From Vibrio ouci (GTDB lineage Bacteria; Pseudomonadota; Gammaproteobacteria; Enterobacterales; Vibrionaceae), in assembly GCF_004551525.1 (NCBI RefSeq), contig NZ_SATR01000017.1, positions 578 to 64,577 of the forward strand: a stretch of DNA of 64,000 nucleotides. Reading direction: 5' to 3'. The notes beneath the pieces are model-generated. The model was given only the letters and a program-made list of their open reading frames with translations, made no database searches and was not told the DNA's origin. Positions within the stretch are counted from its first letter, which is position 1. Each line of letters starts with the position of its first letter. Both the position numbers and the translations under genes were made by a program. Shown one piece after another: positions 48,136 through 57,519 of this stretch.

Positions 48136-51100
48136 TTATTTGTTGTCTGCTAGCTCGCGGTGAGCTGCTTTTGCTTCATCAACGCGCGCCAGCTTTTCCA
48201 AATCTTTGTCTTCAACAAACACTGGTAGTGGCTTGTGTTTTTCAGCTAGGTAGCTGTAAATCACTGGCAGTACGAATAGCGTAAAGATGGTACCAATCGC
48301 TAGACCAGCTACGATTACGATACCGATACTAAAGCGCTGCGCTGCACCTGCACCACTTGCGTACATTAGCGGGATAAGACCTGCAATCATCGCTGCTGTG
48401 GTCATTAGGATAGGGCGTAGACGTACTTTCGCCGCTTCCATTACCGCGTCCATCTTGCTCAGCTTGTTGTGTAACTGCTCTTCTTTGGCTACTTCACAGA
48501 TCAAGATACCGTGCTTAGTAATCAGACCAACCAGAGTAATCAAACCTACCTGAGAGTAGATGTTCATGGTTGCCGCGCCCCAAGCGAGGGCAATCAGAGC
48601 GCCACAAATCGCTAGTGGTACTGACACCATGATAACCAGCGGATCTTTCAGTGATTCAAACTGAATCGCTAGAACCAAGAAGATGATCGCCAGTGCTAGA
48701 CCAAAGGTTGCGTATAGTGCGCTACCTTCTGTCACGTACTGACGCGCTTCACCCATGTAGTCGTGGTTGTAGCCGCTTGGTAGTTTCTCTGCCGCAATAC
48801 CTTCAAACCAGTTGATTGCATCACCCATAGCCGTGCCCGGTGCTGGAACCGCACCAACCGTTGCTGAGTTTAGCTGGTTGAAGTGAGGTAGCGAGCGAGG
48901 CTCTGCTACAACATCAATCGTGATCAAGCTGCCTAGTGGTACTGCTTTGCCGTTAGCAGAGCGTACGTAGTAGTTGTTCATCGATTCAGGGTTTAGACGC
49001 CACTTACGCTCAACTTGAGGGATTACCTCATAAGAGCGGCCATTCAGGTCGATACGGTTTACGTAACCGTCGGCCATCATAGTACTTAGTGTGATGCCGA
49101 TGTCTTGCATGGTCACGCCATAAGCGCCGGCTTTGTCTTTGTCGATGTTGATTTTCATCGTAGCTGAGTCGTAGTTCAGATCGAGATCTGAATACACGAA
49201 CATCGGGCTCGATTTCACTTCCGTTAGCACGTCGGTTGCGATTGAGAATAGGCTCTCAAACGCATTTGGTGTGGTGATAACGAACTGAATCGGTAGGCCT
49301 GAACCTGCACCTGGTAGTTCTGGCATCTGGAATGCCGTTACCGCCATACCTGGAACGTTACCCACTAGACCACCCACGCGGTTTGCTACTTCAGACTGAC
49401 TCGCTTCACGCTCACTCCAAGGCACCATAGACGCAATACCAAATGCTTGGTTTGAGTTAGGTACACCAGTAAACACCTGTGCAAACGCAACTTCTGGCTG
49501 ATCAGACAGAATTTGGTTTACGTCGTTCATGGTGTTCTGCATGAAGTCTAGGTTCGCGTTTGATGGCGCTGTACCCATCAGCATCACTACGCCTTTATCT
49601 TCTGATGGCGCAAGTTCACTTGGAATGAACTTAAACAGCATCGGCAGACTGGCGAATACGATGATTGCAAAACCAATCACCACTGGACGATGCTGCATGA
49701 CTGCTTTTAGCATCTTCGCGTAGCGGTTCGTCATGCCATCAAGGACATGATGAACTTTCTGCTCAAACTTGCTTGGCTCTTCGTTAGCCTTAAGCATTTT
49801 TGAACACATCATTGGCGATAGTGTTAGTGCCACGATACCCGATACAAATACCGAACCTGCTAGGGTTAAGGCGAACTCTTTAAATAGCGAGCCAGTAATA
49901 CCACCCATTAACGCGATTGGCGCATATACCGCACCCAGCGTTAGTGTCATTGCAATAACCGGTACTGCGATTTCACGGGTACCAATGATTGCTGCTCGGA
50001 ACGGTGACTCACCTAACTTAATATGACGGTCGACGTTCTCAAGAACAACGATCGCGTCATCTACTACCAGACCGATAGCCAGTACCATCGCCAGTAGTGT
50101 CATCAGGTTCCATGAGAAGCCCATACCTTGCATTACCATCGCAACACCAATCAGTGATAGCGGGATAGTAACGATAGGGATGATTACCGCACGGAACGAA
50201 CCTAGGAACAGGGTGATAACGATAAGTACGATAACCGCTGCTTCAACAATCGTCTTGATTACTTCGTTGATAGACTCGTTGATCGCAATCGTTGAGTCAT
50301 ACATCACGTTCATCTTGATGGTACTTGGCAGGTTACGCTCTAGTTGAGGTAGTAGCTCGAGTACATCTGCTGCAATGTTAATTGGGTTCGCACTTGGCGC
50401 GGCGTTAATCGCGGCAACCACCGCCTCTTGGCCGTTAGCACTTGCACGGTAAACGTCGTGGCTTTTCTCTAGTGAAACTTTGGCAATGTCGCTTAGACGG
50501 GTGATATCACCTTCGTCAGAGCTTACGACTAAGTTTTCTAGCTCGGCAACGTTCGATACCTGAGTATCAGCGCTACCGTTGTAAAGCACGAACTCACCGA
50601 CAGCCTGACCAGTCGCCGACTGGTAGTTGTTGGCATTGAGTACGCCCATGACATCAGTCGCCGTTAGGCCTAGCGCCGCCATTTTCGATGGATCTAACCA
50701 AATACGCAGTGCGTACTTCATACCACCATATAGATCGACCTTAGATACACCGTTAACCGTGAATAGCTGTGGGTTGATTACACGCTCTAGGTAGTCAGTG
50801 ATCTGGCTTGAAGAAAGCTCATCACTGGTAAAGCCGATGTAAAGTACCGCAGTTGTCGAACCGGTAGACATGGTTACGGTTGGGTCCTCGGCTTCTTTAG
50901 GAAGCTGAGAGCGAACCGAGTTAGTCTTCGCCAGAACGTCAGACAGTGCCGCGTTCGGGTCGGTGTTTAACTTCATGTTGACGGTAATGGTGGATTTACC
51001 CAAAACCGATTGAGAAGTCATGTAGTCAATATTGTCTGCCTGTGCGACCGCTTGCTCCAATGGCTGAGTAATAAAGCCTTGGATTAAGTCTGCACTGGCA

Positions 51101-51258
51101 CCGTAGTAACTGGTCGAAACCGTTACCACAGTATTCGTCATTTCAGGGTATTCACGGACCTGCATTTTGAAGATTGCTTGTAAACCAAGCAGGGCAATCA
51201 AAAAGCTGATCGATACCGCTAAAACTGGACGTTTAATAAAAACATCAGTAAAGCGCAT
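48136..51258 (-). CDS. vexB: RND multidrug efflux transporter (VexB-like)
   Basis: Proton-driven inner-membrane pump of 1040 residues with 12 helices and two large periplasmic loops, of the HAE1 (AcrB) family. The proton-relay pair D400-D401 in GLVVDDAIVVLENVDRH of helix 4 is intact, as is the FIKRPVLA N terminus. It lies 11 bases after the adaptor gene, and a TetR gene precedes both. Order and neighbours (ilvC on one side, rep on the other) match vexRAB of V. cholerae from memory, whose pump exports bile salts, detergents and antibiotics. No outer-membrane factor is encoded here, so a TolC protein from elsewhere is needed. Confidence 0.92.
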   Translation of the reverse strand: MRFTDVFIKRPVLAVSISFLIALLGLQAIFKMQVREYPEMTNTVVTVSTSYYGASADLIQGFITQPLEQAVAQADNIDYMTSQSVLGKSTITVNMKLNTDPNAALSDVLAKTNSVRSQLPKEAEDPTVTMSTGSTTAVLYIGFTSDELSSSQITDYLERVINPQLFTVNGVSKVDLYGGMKYALRIWLDPSKMAALGLTATDVMGVLNANNYQSATGQAVGEFVLYNGSADTQVSNVAELENLVVSSDEGDITRLSDIAKVSLEKSHDVYRASANGQEAVVAAINAAPSANPINIAADVLELLPQLERNLPSTIKMNVMYDSTIAINESINEVIKTIVEAAVIVLIVITLFLGSFRAVIIPIVTIPLSLIGVAMVMQGMGFSWNLMTLLAMVLAIGLVVDDAIVVLENVDRHIKLGESPFRAAIIGTREIAVPVIAMTLTLGAVYAPIALMGGITGSLFKEFALTLAGSVFVSGIVALTLSPMMCSKMLKANEEPSKFEQKVHHVLDGMTNRYAKMLKAVMQHRPVVIGFAIIVFASLPMLFKFIPSELAPSEDKGVVMLMGTAPSNANLDFMQNTMNDVNQILSDQPEVAFAQVFTGVPNSNQAFGIASMVPWSEREASQSEVANRVGGLVGNVPGMAVTAFQMPELPGAGSGLPIQFVITTPNAFESLFSIATDVLTEVKSSPMFVYSDLDLNYDSATMKINIDKDKAGAYGVTMQDIGITLSTMMADGYVNRIDLNGRSYEVIPQVERKWRLNPESMNNYYVRSANGKAVPLGSLITIDVVAEPRSLPHFNQLNSATVGAVPAPGTAMGDAINWFEGIAAEKLPSGYNHDYMGEARQYVTEGSALYATFGLALAIIFLVLAIQFESLKDPLVIMVSVPLAICGALIALAWGAATMNIYSQVGLITLVGLITKHGILICEVAKEEQLHNKLSKMDAVMEAAKVRLRPILMTTAAMIAGLIPLMYASGAGAAQRFSIGIVIVAGLAIGTIFTLFVLPVIYSYLAEKHKPLPVFVEDKDLEKLARVDEAKAAHRELADNK

Positions 51259-51269
51259 GAGGCCTCCAG

Positions 51270-52376
51270 TTACAGCATTGGTGTTTCAGCTGGTGGAGTA
51301 GTTGCATCGCTTTCTACTACACGAACTTTGGCGTGGTTACTTAGACGTACTTGGCCAGACGTAACAACAACATCACCAGGTTTCACACCTTCAAGGATGT
51401 GTGCGATGTCTTGTGTACGTTCACCCACTTTAACCACTTGCTGTGTTACGCGCTTCTCACCATCTTTATCAGAGATGATGTACACGTTGTCGCCGTATAG
51501 AGTAAAGGTGATAGCGGTTTGTGGCAGAGTCACTTGGTTTTCAAGCTTAGGTAGAATGATGTTCGCACGTGCAAACATACCGCTACGCAGCTGACCGTCA
51601 CTGTTTGGAATATCCGCTTGAACCTGAATCAGGCCACTTTGGATGTTTACCGCAGGCTCAATTGCTGAGATAGAACCTTTGAATGGTTTCTCTGGGTAAG
51701 CATCAACAAAAATATCGACTTCTTGATCGATAGAAATACGAGAGATATCTGTTTGAGGAACCGTAAAGCGCAGACGCATTACGCTAGTATCTTCAAGGCG
51801 CACGATGTCTGTACCAGCTTGTAGGTACTGACCTAGATAAACGTTACGAATACCAACCACACCAGAGAATGGCGCTTTGATTTCGCGGCGATCAATCGAT
51901 GCTTTTAGGCTCTCAATATCAGCTTGTAGAGAGAAGTAGTTTGCTTCTGCTTCATCATACGCTTCTTTAGAGATAGAGCCTTTCTTGTAAAGACCTTGGT
52001 AACGCTTATATTTCGCTTGAGCTGCTGGCAGCTTAGCTTGAGCACTCTTTAGGTTTGCTTTTTCAACTGCAGAGTCAAGCAATACCAATGGCTGACCTTC
52101 TTCTACTTGAGTACCAGACTCAAATGAAATTTTGTCGATCACACCGCTCGTTTCGTTTGCAACCGTAACACCTTGGTTAGGTTCGATAAAACCGATCGCA
52201 TCAATCACAGGTACCCAATCAACCGCTTGAACTTCGGTTACCGTTACCGGGAACTCAGGTTCAGGTCGATTCGCCATGTATTCAGCGATCTTCTGTTGCT
52301 TAAAGAGATTGAAACCTATCACGCTGCCAAACAGCAGTACCGCGATAAGTAACATAAAGAAAGTCCACTTTTTCAT
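51270..52376 (-). CDS. vexA: RND efflux periplasmic adaptor (VexA-like)
   Basis: Membrane-fusion protein linking the RND pump to a TolC-type channel. In 368 residues: an N-terminal anchor helix (about 5-20), a lipoyl half-motif (VANETSGVIDKISFESGTQV), a helical hairpin near 100-165, the second lipoyl half (IKAPFSGVVGIRNVYLGQYL) and beta-barrel and membrane-proximal domains. There is no lipobox cysteine, so it is anchored by the helix rather than lipid. It lies between vexR and vexB in one operon. Confidence 0.92.
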   Translation of the reverse strand: MKKWTFFMLLIAVLLFGSVIGFNLFKQQKIAEYMANRPEPEFPVTVTEVQAVDWVPVIDAIGFIEPNQGVTVANETSGVIDKISFESGTQVEEGQPLVLLDSAVEKANLKSAQAKLPAAQAKYKRYQGLYKKGSISKEAYDEAEANYFSLQADIESLKASIDRREIKAPFSGVVGIRNVYLGQYLQAGTDIVRLEDTSVMRLRFTVPQTDISRISIDQEVDIFVDAYPEKPFKGSISAIEPAVNIQSGLIQVQADIPNSDGQLRSGMFARANIILPKLENQVTLPQTAITFTLYGDNVYIISDKDGEKRVTQQVVKVGERTQDIAHILEGVKPGDVVVTSGQVRLSNHAKVRVVESDATTPPAETPML

Positions 52377-52394
52377 TCTAATTAGAACTCCAAG

Positions 52395-52961
52395 TTAATG
52401 TGTAATGATTGCATCCCAACTGGCTTCAATTGCCGCTTCAATGGCATCTTGATCAAGTTGGTAATATCCAAGCGATTGTTTACGAGCCAGGGTGACACTG
52501 ACTTCTAAACTAAGAGCAGCCAACACTGGGTTACCTAAGGGTTTAAATACCCCCGTCTCACGCCCTTCAGTGAAAAGTTGATCGACTTTACTGAACATCT
52601 TTCGCTCAATTTCTTTGGTCTCGTGGCTACGAACACAAGGTAAAGAGTCGTACTGAGCACGGTTCTTTAAGTTGTCGATATTCGACACCGAGAGATCAAA
52701 AATGTTTAACCACATTTTGCGAAAACGTTCTTTTAGTGGCATAGATTCGTCAACACCACGCTGAATTGCTTCGGCGTTACGTTGAGCAACCTCTAAACGA
52801 ACTTGTTGCAGTAAATCTTCTTTATCAGAGAAGTAGCGATAAATCGTTCCTGCTGCGACCCCAGCTTCTTTGGCCAACTTATGCATCGAGAGGCCTTGAA
52901 AGCCTGATTCTGCAATCAGGGTTTCTGCGGCATCTATGATTTTTTGTCTTTTATCTTTCAT
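52395..52961 (-). CDS. vexR: TetR-family regulator of the RND operon (VexR-like)
   Basis: A 188-residue regulator with the TetR helix-turn-helix in the first 55 residues (GFQGLSMHKLAKEAGVAAGT then IYRYFSDKEDLL) and a ligand domain after it. It is first gene of the operon with the adaptor and pump. A perfect 18-base palindrome lies 36 bases before its start, the likely operator. In V. cholerae VexR is reported as an activator of its own operon, unlike most TetR repressors; whether that holds here is not visible. Confidence 0.9.
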   Translation of the reverse strand: MKDKRQKIIDAAETLIAESGFQGLSMHKLAKEAGVAAGTIYRYFSDKEDLLQQVRLEVAQRNAEAIQRGVDESMPLKERFRKMWLNIFDLSVSNIDNLKNRAQYDSLPCVRSHETKEIERKMFSKVDQLFTEGRETGVFKPLGNPVLAALSLEVSVTLARKQSLGYYQLDQDAIEAAIEASWDAIITH

Positions 52962-52996
52962 AGAAACAGAACCAGACAGTTAACATAGTGGGTTAG

Positions 52997-53014
52997 TGAA
53001 TGAACGTTCATTCA
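52997..53014. promoter_or_regulatory. Palindromic operator upstream of the RND operon
   Basis: TGAATGAACGTTCATTCA is a perfect 18-base palindrome in the divergent gap between the TetR gene and rep. Its position and form fit a TetR-family operator. Confidence 0.75.
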
Positions 53015-53163
53015 TTATAGCCTAAAGTGTCACCATATATGCAACAAACTATTGCATGAATTAGGCAAAAAAATTGTGAATGAGACGCTTAGGTATCGTT
53101 GAGTAAACATAGCAATCTGCTTGTTGCACTATTATTATATGCGCCACCTTTTGTACTTCAGAG

Positions 53164-55185
53164 ATGACCATGAAGCTGAACCCCAATCAAGACGCAGCCG
53201 TTAAGTACGTATCAGGCCCATGTTTGGTGCTTGCTGGTGCGGGCTCGGGTAAAACACGTGTAATTACCAATAAGATCGCATACCTGGTTCAGCAGTGTGG
53301 TTACAAAGCTCGCAATATCGCGGCAGTAACCTTTACCAACAAAGCCGCCCGAGAAATGAAAGAGCGTGTTGGTCAGACACTAGGCAAGAATGAATCCAAG
53401 GGCCTAATGGTTTCGACCTTTCATACTTTAGGCCTGAATATCATCAAGCGCGAATACAAAGCGCTCGGACTTAAGTCTGGCTTCTCGTTATTCGATGACC
53501 AAGACCAGATGGCGCTGCTGAAAGAGTTAACTGAAAAGCAGCTTGATGGTGATAAAGACTTACTGCGTCAACTGCTGAGTACCATTTCCAATTGGAAAAA
53601 TGACATGCTGACTCCCGATCAAGCCAAAGCGCAGGCTAAGGGTGAGCAGCAACAGCTTTTTGCCTTCTGTTTTGAAATGTATCAAAAGCAGATGAAGGCT
53701 TATAACGCACTCGACTTTGACGACCTGATTTCTCTGCCAGTGCTTTTGCTTAAAACCAATGAAGAGGTGCGTCAGCGTTGGCAGAACCGTATCCGCTACC
53801 TGTTGGTGGATGAATACCAAGATACCAACACCAGCCAATATGACTTAGTGAAGCTAATTGTTGGTGAGCGTGGACGTTTGACCGTAGTAGGGGACGATGA
53901 CCAGTCAATCTACTCATGGCGCGGTGCTAAACCGCAAAACCTGGTGTTACTTGGCGAAGATTACCCAAACTTGCGTCTGATTAAGCTTGAGCAGAACTAC
54001 CGTTCAACCAGTCGAATTTTGCGCGCGGCCAACATCTTGATTGCCAACAACCCCCATGTCTATGACAAGTCACTGTTTTCGGAAATTCCTGATGGTGAAA
54101 AACTCAAAGTGTTGCTGGCGAAAAACGAAGAGCATGAAGCGGAGCGAGTGACCGGTGAACTTATCGCGCATAAGTTCCTTAATCGTACCGAGTATAAAGA
54201 TTACGCCGTGCTTTACCGTGGTAACCACCAATCACGTTTAATTGAAAAGTCGCTGATGCAAAACCGCGTGCCTTACAAGTTGTCAGGCGGAACATCGTTC
54301 TTCGCTCGTGCAGAAATCAAAGACATAATGGCTTACCTGCGAGTACTGGTGAACCCAGATGATGACAATGCTTTCTTGCGCATTGTGAATACGCCGCGCC
54401 GTGAGATTGGTCCGGTGACGTTAGAGAGGCTCGGCAGCTATGCCAATATGCGTGGTAAGAGCTTGTTTGAAGCCAGTTTTGAAATGGGCTTAGAACAAAC
54501 CCTATCAGGTCGTGGTCTGGAAAACCTACGCCGCTTTACGGCTTGGCTGGTGAAAATTGCCGACCAAGCTGAACGTGGTGATACGGTGGAAGCGGTGCGC
54601 TCGCTTGTGCGTGATATCAACTATGAAGATTGGTTGTACGAAACCTCTGCGAGCCCGAAAGCGGCAGAAATGCGCATGAAGAACGTCTCTGATCTCTACT
54701 CTTGGATTGTCGCTGACCTTGAGGGGGACAATTACGATCAAGAAGAGAAGACCATTAAAGAAGTGGTTCAGCGTTTAACCCTGCGTGACATGATGGAACG
54801 TGGTGAAGAAGATGAAGAGAGTGATGCAGTGCAGTTAATGACGCTGCATGCTTCAAAAGGTCTTGAGTTCCCATACGTGTACTTAATTGGTAGTGAAGAA
54901 GGTATCTTGCCACACCAAACCAGTATCGATGAAGACAATGTCGAAGAAGAACGTCGCTTGATGTACGTAGGGATTACGCGTGCTCAACGTGAACTGACCT
55001 TTACCATGTGTAAGGAACGTCGTCAGTTTGGTGAGCTCATTAAGCCGACTCAGAGCCGCTTCTTAGACGAACTACCGTTTGATGATGTCGAATGGGAGCA
55101 AACTAAGAAACCAGTGTCGGCAGAAGAGCGAATGGAAAAAGGTCAGGCACACATCGCTAACTTACGTGCCATGTTTAAGAAGTAA
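53164..55185 (+). CDS. rep: ATP-dependent DNA helicase Rep
   Basis: Superfamily 1A 3'-5' helicase that clears proteins from DNA ahead of replication forks. The 673-residue protein is closely similar to E. coli Rep throughout: Walker A AGAGSGKT (24-31), motif Ia [14 protein letters not shown], motif [11 protein letters not shown], motif [18 protein letters not shown], motif [10 protein letters not shown], motif [16 protein letters not shown] and motif [16 protein letters not shown]. UvrD is longer and differs at the C terminus, so rep is preferred. The first Met at 53164 or Met3 could be the start. Confidence 0.97.
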   Translation: MTMKLNPNQDAAVKYVSGPCLVLAGAGSGKTRVITNKIAYLVQQCGYKARNIAAVTFTNKAAREMKERVGQTLGKNESKGLMVSTFHTLGLNIIKREYKALGLKSGFSLFDDQDQMALLKELTEKQLDGDKDLLRQLLSTISNWKNDMLTPDQAKAQAKGEQQQLFAFCFEMYQKQMKAYNALDFDDLISLPVLLLKTNEEVRQRWQNRIRYLLVDEYQDTNTSQYDLVKLIVGERGRLTVVGDDDQSIYSWRGAKPQNLVLLGEDYPNLRLIKLEQNYRSTSRILRAANILIANNPHVYDKSLFSEIPDGEKLKVLLAKNEEHEAERVTGELIAHKFLNRTEYKDYAVLYRGNHQSRLIEKSLMQNRVPYKLSGGTSFFARAEIKDIMAYLRVLVNPDDDNAFLRIVNTPRREIGPVTLERLGSYANMRGKSLFEASFEMGLEQTLSGRGLENLRRFTAWLVKIADQAERGDTVEAVRSLVRDINYEDWLYETSASPKAAEMRMKNVSDLYSWIVADLEGDNYDQEEKTIKEVVQRLTLRDMMERGEEDEESDAVQLMTLHASKGLEFPYVYLIGSEEGILPHQTSIDEDNVEEERRLMYVGITRAQRELTFTMCKERRQFGELIKPTQSRFLDELPFDDVEWEQTKKPVSAEERMEKGQAHIANLRAMFKK

Positions 55186-55212
55186 CTAAGTTGCTTCTAT
55201 ATAGAAGGAAAC

Positions 55213-55250
55213 AAAAAAGGCTTGAGTGATGCACTCAAGCCTTTCTTTTA
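55213..55250. terminator. Terminator between rep and cytochrome c5
   Basis: AAAAAAGGCTTGAGTG and CACTCAAGCCTTTCTTTT pair around ATG. It serves rep and can serve the convergent cytochrome gene. Confidence 0.9.
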
Positions 55251-55270
55251 TCTATTACAGTCTTGGGGGC

Positions 55271-55678
55271 TTATAGGCCTTTGATCATGTGATCAATTGC
55301 TGCAACGATTTCGTCGTCTGAACAGTCCATACAAGAACCTTTCGCCGGCATCGCATTGAAGCCGTTAATTGCGTGGTCTTTTAGTACGTCTTTACCTTGT
55401 GCGATACGAGGTGCCCAATCGCCAGCGTTACCAGTCTTAGGTGCGCCGCTCACGCCAGAGCTGTGACATGCTGTACAGAACATACCGTAAACTGCTGCGC
55501 CGTCGCGCGGGCCAGTTGGTTCCACTTTCACTGGCTCAGCACCTGCTAGGTAAACATCACCAACAGGCTTAATACGTTCTGCAATTGCATCATATTCTTC
55601 TTGGCTTACGCTTGCTGCAAAAGAGGCGCTAGAAAAAGTGATTGCAGCGACCAAAGCGGTTAATAATTTTCGAGACAT
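55271..55678 (-). CDS. Monohaem cytochrome c5
   Basis: Periplasmic electron carrier of 135 residues including a signal peptide (MSRKLLTALVAAITFSSASF). The haem site is CTACH, and the C-terminal GFNAMPAKGSCMDCSDDEIV supplies the methionine ligand and the two extra cysteines typical of c5 cytochromes. Two further in-frame starts lie upstream (55684 ATG, 55693 GTG) and cannot be excluded. The 55694-55998 gap beyond it holds its promoter region and the tRNA promoter. Confidence 0.92.
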   Translation of the reverse strand: MSRKLLTALVAAITFSSASFAASVSQEEYDAIAERIKPVGDVYLAGAEPVKVEPTGPRDGAAVYGMFCTACHSSGVSGAPKTGNAGDWAPRIAQGKDVLKDHAINGFNAMPAKGSCMDCSDDEIVAAIDHMIKGL

Positions 55679-55948
55679 ATCCATTAAACTCACTTTACAT
55701 TCCTGAAGGTAAGTTCGTGCTTACCCATTTATTAGAGTGTGATTATGACCAACGGCAGTGCACACTTCGTATACAAAGGGCGAATTGCTGTTAAATCAAT
55801 GTAAATAATGGGTGATTATATCCTGTTAACTTGTTGCAATAAACAGCAAGTTACCTCCTTGTAATCAGTTATCTAATGGGAAATAGGGGTTTATCACACT
55901 TTAATTGTTGAAAAAGGCGCCAAACGATAAAAAAAGTTGAAAAAGTAC

Positions 55949-55977
55949 TAGACGACATAGTGTGATATACGTATTAT
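55949..55977 (+). promoter_or_regulatory. Candidate promoter of the tRNA array
   Basis: TAGACG and TATTAT are 17 bases apart and are followed by a GC-rich discriminator (CCACTCCGCCGATGGGGC), a feature of stringently controlled tRNA promoters. The -35 match is weak (4 of 6). Confidence 0.45.
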
Positions 55978-55998
55978 TCCACTCCGCCGATGGGGCAT

Positions 55999-56075
<77 letters not shown>

Positions 56076-56109
56076 ATCGCCTTAAGGTTTATCGGTAAAA
56101 AATATCAGT

Positions 56110-56186
56110 GGTGGCTATAGCTCAGTTGGTAGAGCCCTGGATTGTGATTCCAGTTGTCGCGGGTTCAAGTCCCGTTAGCCACCCCA
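56110..56186 (+). tRNA. tRNA-His copy 1 (anticodon GTG)
   Basis: Loop ATTGTGATT with anticodon GTG, acceptor GTGGCTA/TAGCCAC, discriminator C and CCA. The first base given here is the extra G(-1) characteristic of tRNA-His; it is encoded in the DNA. Confidence 0.97.
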
Positions 56187-56238
56187 TTATTCAGGTAGCT
56201 TTGCTCCCTTTCTTGTGAAAACGAGAAGAAACATAAAT

Positions 56239-56310
56239 CGGTGAATAGCGTGTTTGTAGCGCATCTCGGCTCTTGGAATAAGCGGGACCAGAGGGTTGAC
56301 TCTCTATAAC
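56239..56310 (+). pseudogene. Deformed tRNA-Pro-like element 1
   Basis: CGGTGAATAGCG, GTAGCGCATCT and GGGACCAGAGGG are identical to segments of the intact tRNA-Pro 27 bases downstream. About 17 unrelated bases (CGGCTCTTGGAATAAGC) replace GGTTT before GGGACC, two bases are missing from the D arm, and the T arm and acceptor 3' strand are gone. It cannot be a working tRNA. Confidence 0.85.
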
Positions 56311-56336
56311 GTAAACCAAGTAAAAAAATACTATGT

Positions 56337-56413
<77 letters not shown>

Positions 56414-56456
56414 CTCTTTCGTTTAACGCTGATGGCGGTAAACAACAAAAATTAGC

Positions 56457-56533
56457 GGTGGCTATAGCTCAGTTGGTAGAGCCCTGGATTGTGATTCCAG
56501 TTGTCGCGGGTTCAAGTCCCGTTAGCCACCCCA
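56457..56533 (+). tRNA. tRNA-His copy 2 (anticodon GTG)
   Basis: Identical to copy 1 over all 77 bases including G(-1) and CCA. The flanking CCATTAT after the CCA is also shared, marking the end of a duplicated unit. Confidence 0.97.
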
Positions 56534-56542
56534 TTATTTGCT

Positions 56543-56614
56543 CGGTGAATAGCGTATTTGTAGCGCATCTCTGAGTTTGAGAATAGCGGGACCAGAGGGC
56601 GACCCTCTGAAGTG
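56543..56614 (+). pseudogene. Deformed tRNA-Pro-like element 2
   Basis: Same layout as element 1: CGGTGAATAGCG, TTTGTAGCGCATCT, then a 17-base insert of different sequence (CTGAGTTTGAGAATAGC), then GGGACCAGAGGG. The 3' part instead forms a small hairpin (AGAGGG-CGA-CCCTCT). Confidence 0.85.
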
Positions 56615-56638
56615 CGAAATTCTCATTAAAAACAGTTT

Positions 56639-56715
<77 letters not shown>

Positions 56716-56721
56716 CTATTG

Positions 56722-56751
56722 AAGCCCTAGTCGAAAGACTAGGGCTTTTTT
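56722..56751 (+). terminator. tRNA array terminator
   Basis: AAGCCCTAGTC and GACTAGGGCTT pair around GAAA, followed by six T. It resembles the terminator at 76-106. Confidence 0.93.
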
Positions 56752-56870
56752 ACGTTTGGAGTTCTGGACTAGAACTTCAAGAAAGCCTCAACTAGCCGTC
56801 CGCGTCAGAAATGACGGGGCTTTTTTACATCTAGAATTCTTAACTTCATACCCAATACACCGTCATTCCA

Positions 56871-56907
56871 TAGACCGAAGCATGAGGGAGTAGGGAATCT
56901 CTTATCG
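56871..56907. repeat. Single unit of the GTCATTCC...GGGAATCTC repeat
   Basis: GTCATTCC and GGGAATCTC bracket a variable middle, as in the longer element at 44072. The wider 56716-57519 gap also holds a weak terminator-like hairpin near 56800-56828 and about 450 AT-rich bases before the peptide transporter. In the latter TTGGTC (57116), GACCAA (57161) and TTGGACCAA (near 57305) recur and may be operator halves. Confidence 0.5.
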
Positions 56908-57519
56908 TTTAGCCCCTAGTTTAAGTTTCCTCTAAATCGTTAGCTTCTCACTCGTCCTTAGAATCCTCACCTCTTGATCTAATCCTTCCGGTTTTGTTGC
57001 CCATCATATCCTCATACTTAAGCATTATGTTCAATCGGGATGGAACAATTTATTGATAACTTTCACAGATAATTGAGCTGTATTATTTGTTTTTGGTGTT
57101 GGTTAATTTCAGTTATTGGTCTAAATTTAAATTAATTCACTAAATAATAATTAACATTCGACCAAATGTTTTGAGGTTGTTAACTGGAGTGTGGAGTGTC
57201 CCCTTGAATTTATTTGAATTTATATTCACATTCCCTTATTGCCATAAGTTTTATGAAATAGCTAAAAGTTAGTATTTACGGTGTTTTGTTGCTACTTTTC
57301 ATCAGGTTGGACCAAACGATGATCTAGCTCTATTGCATATTTATTTTCATAAGCTGCTTGGTTTTTGTTCGAATTCAACTTTTTGTCCTATGTTTGTTGC
57401 TTTTCTGTGAATTTTTTGCCAAATTGATGAGCTTGTAAATTACTAGAACGATATTCTGGTAAGAATGGATTCACTTTTCAGACAGGGCAGAAAGCTGCCG
57501 AAGCAGTAGAGGTCTGGTA

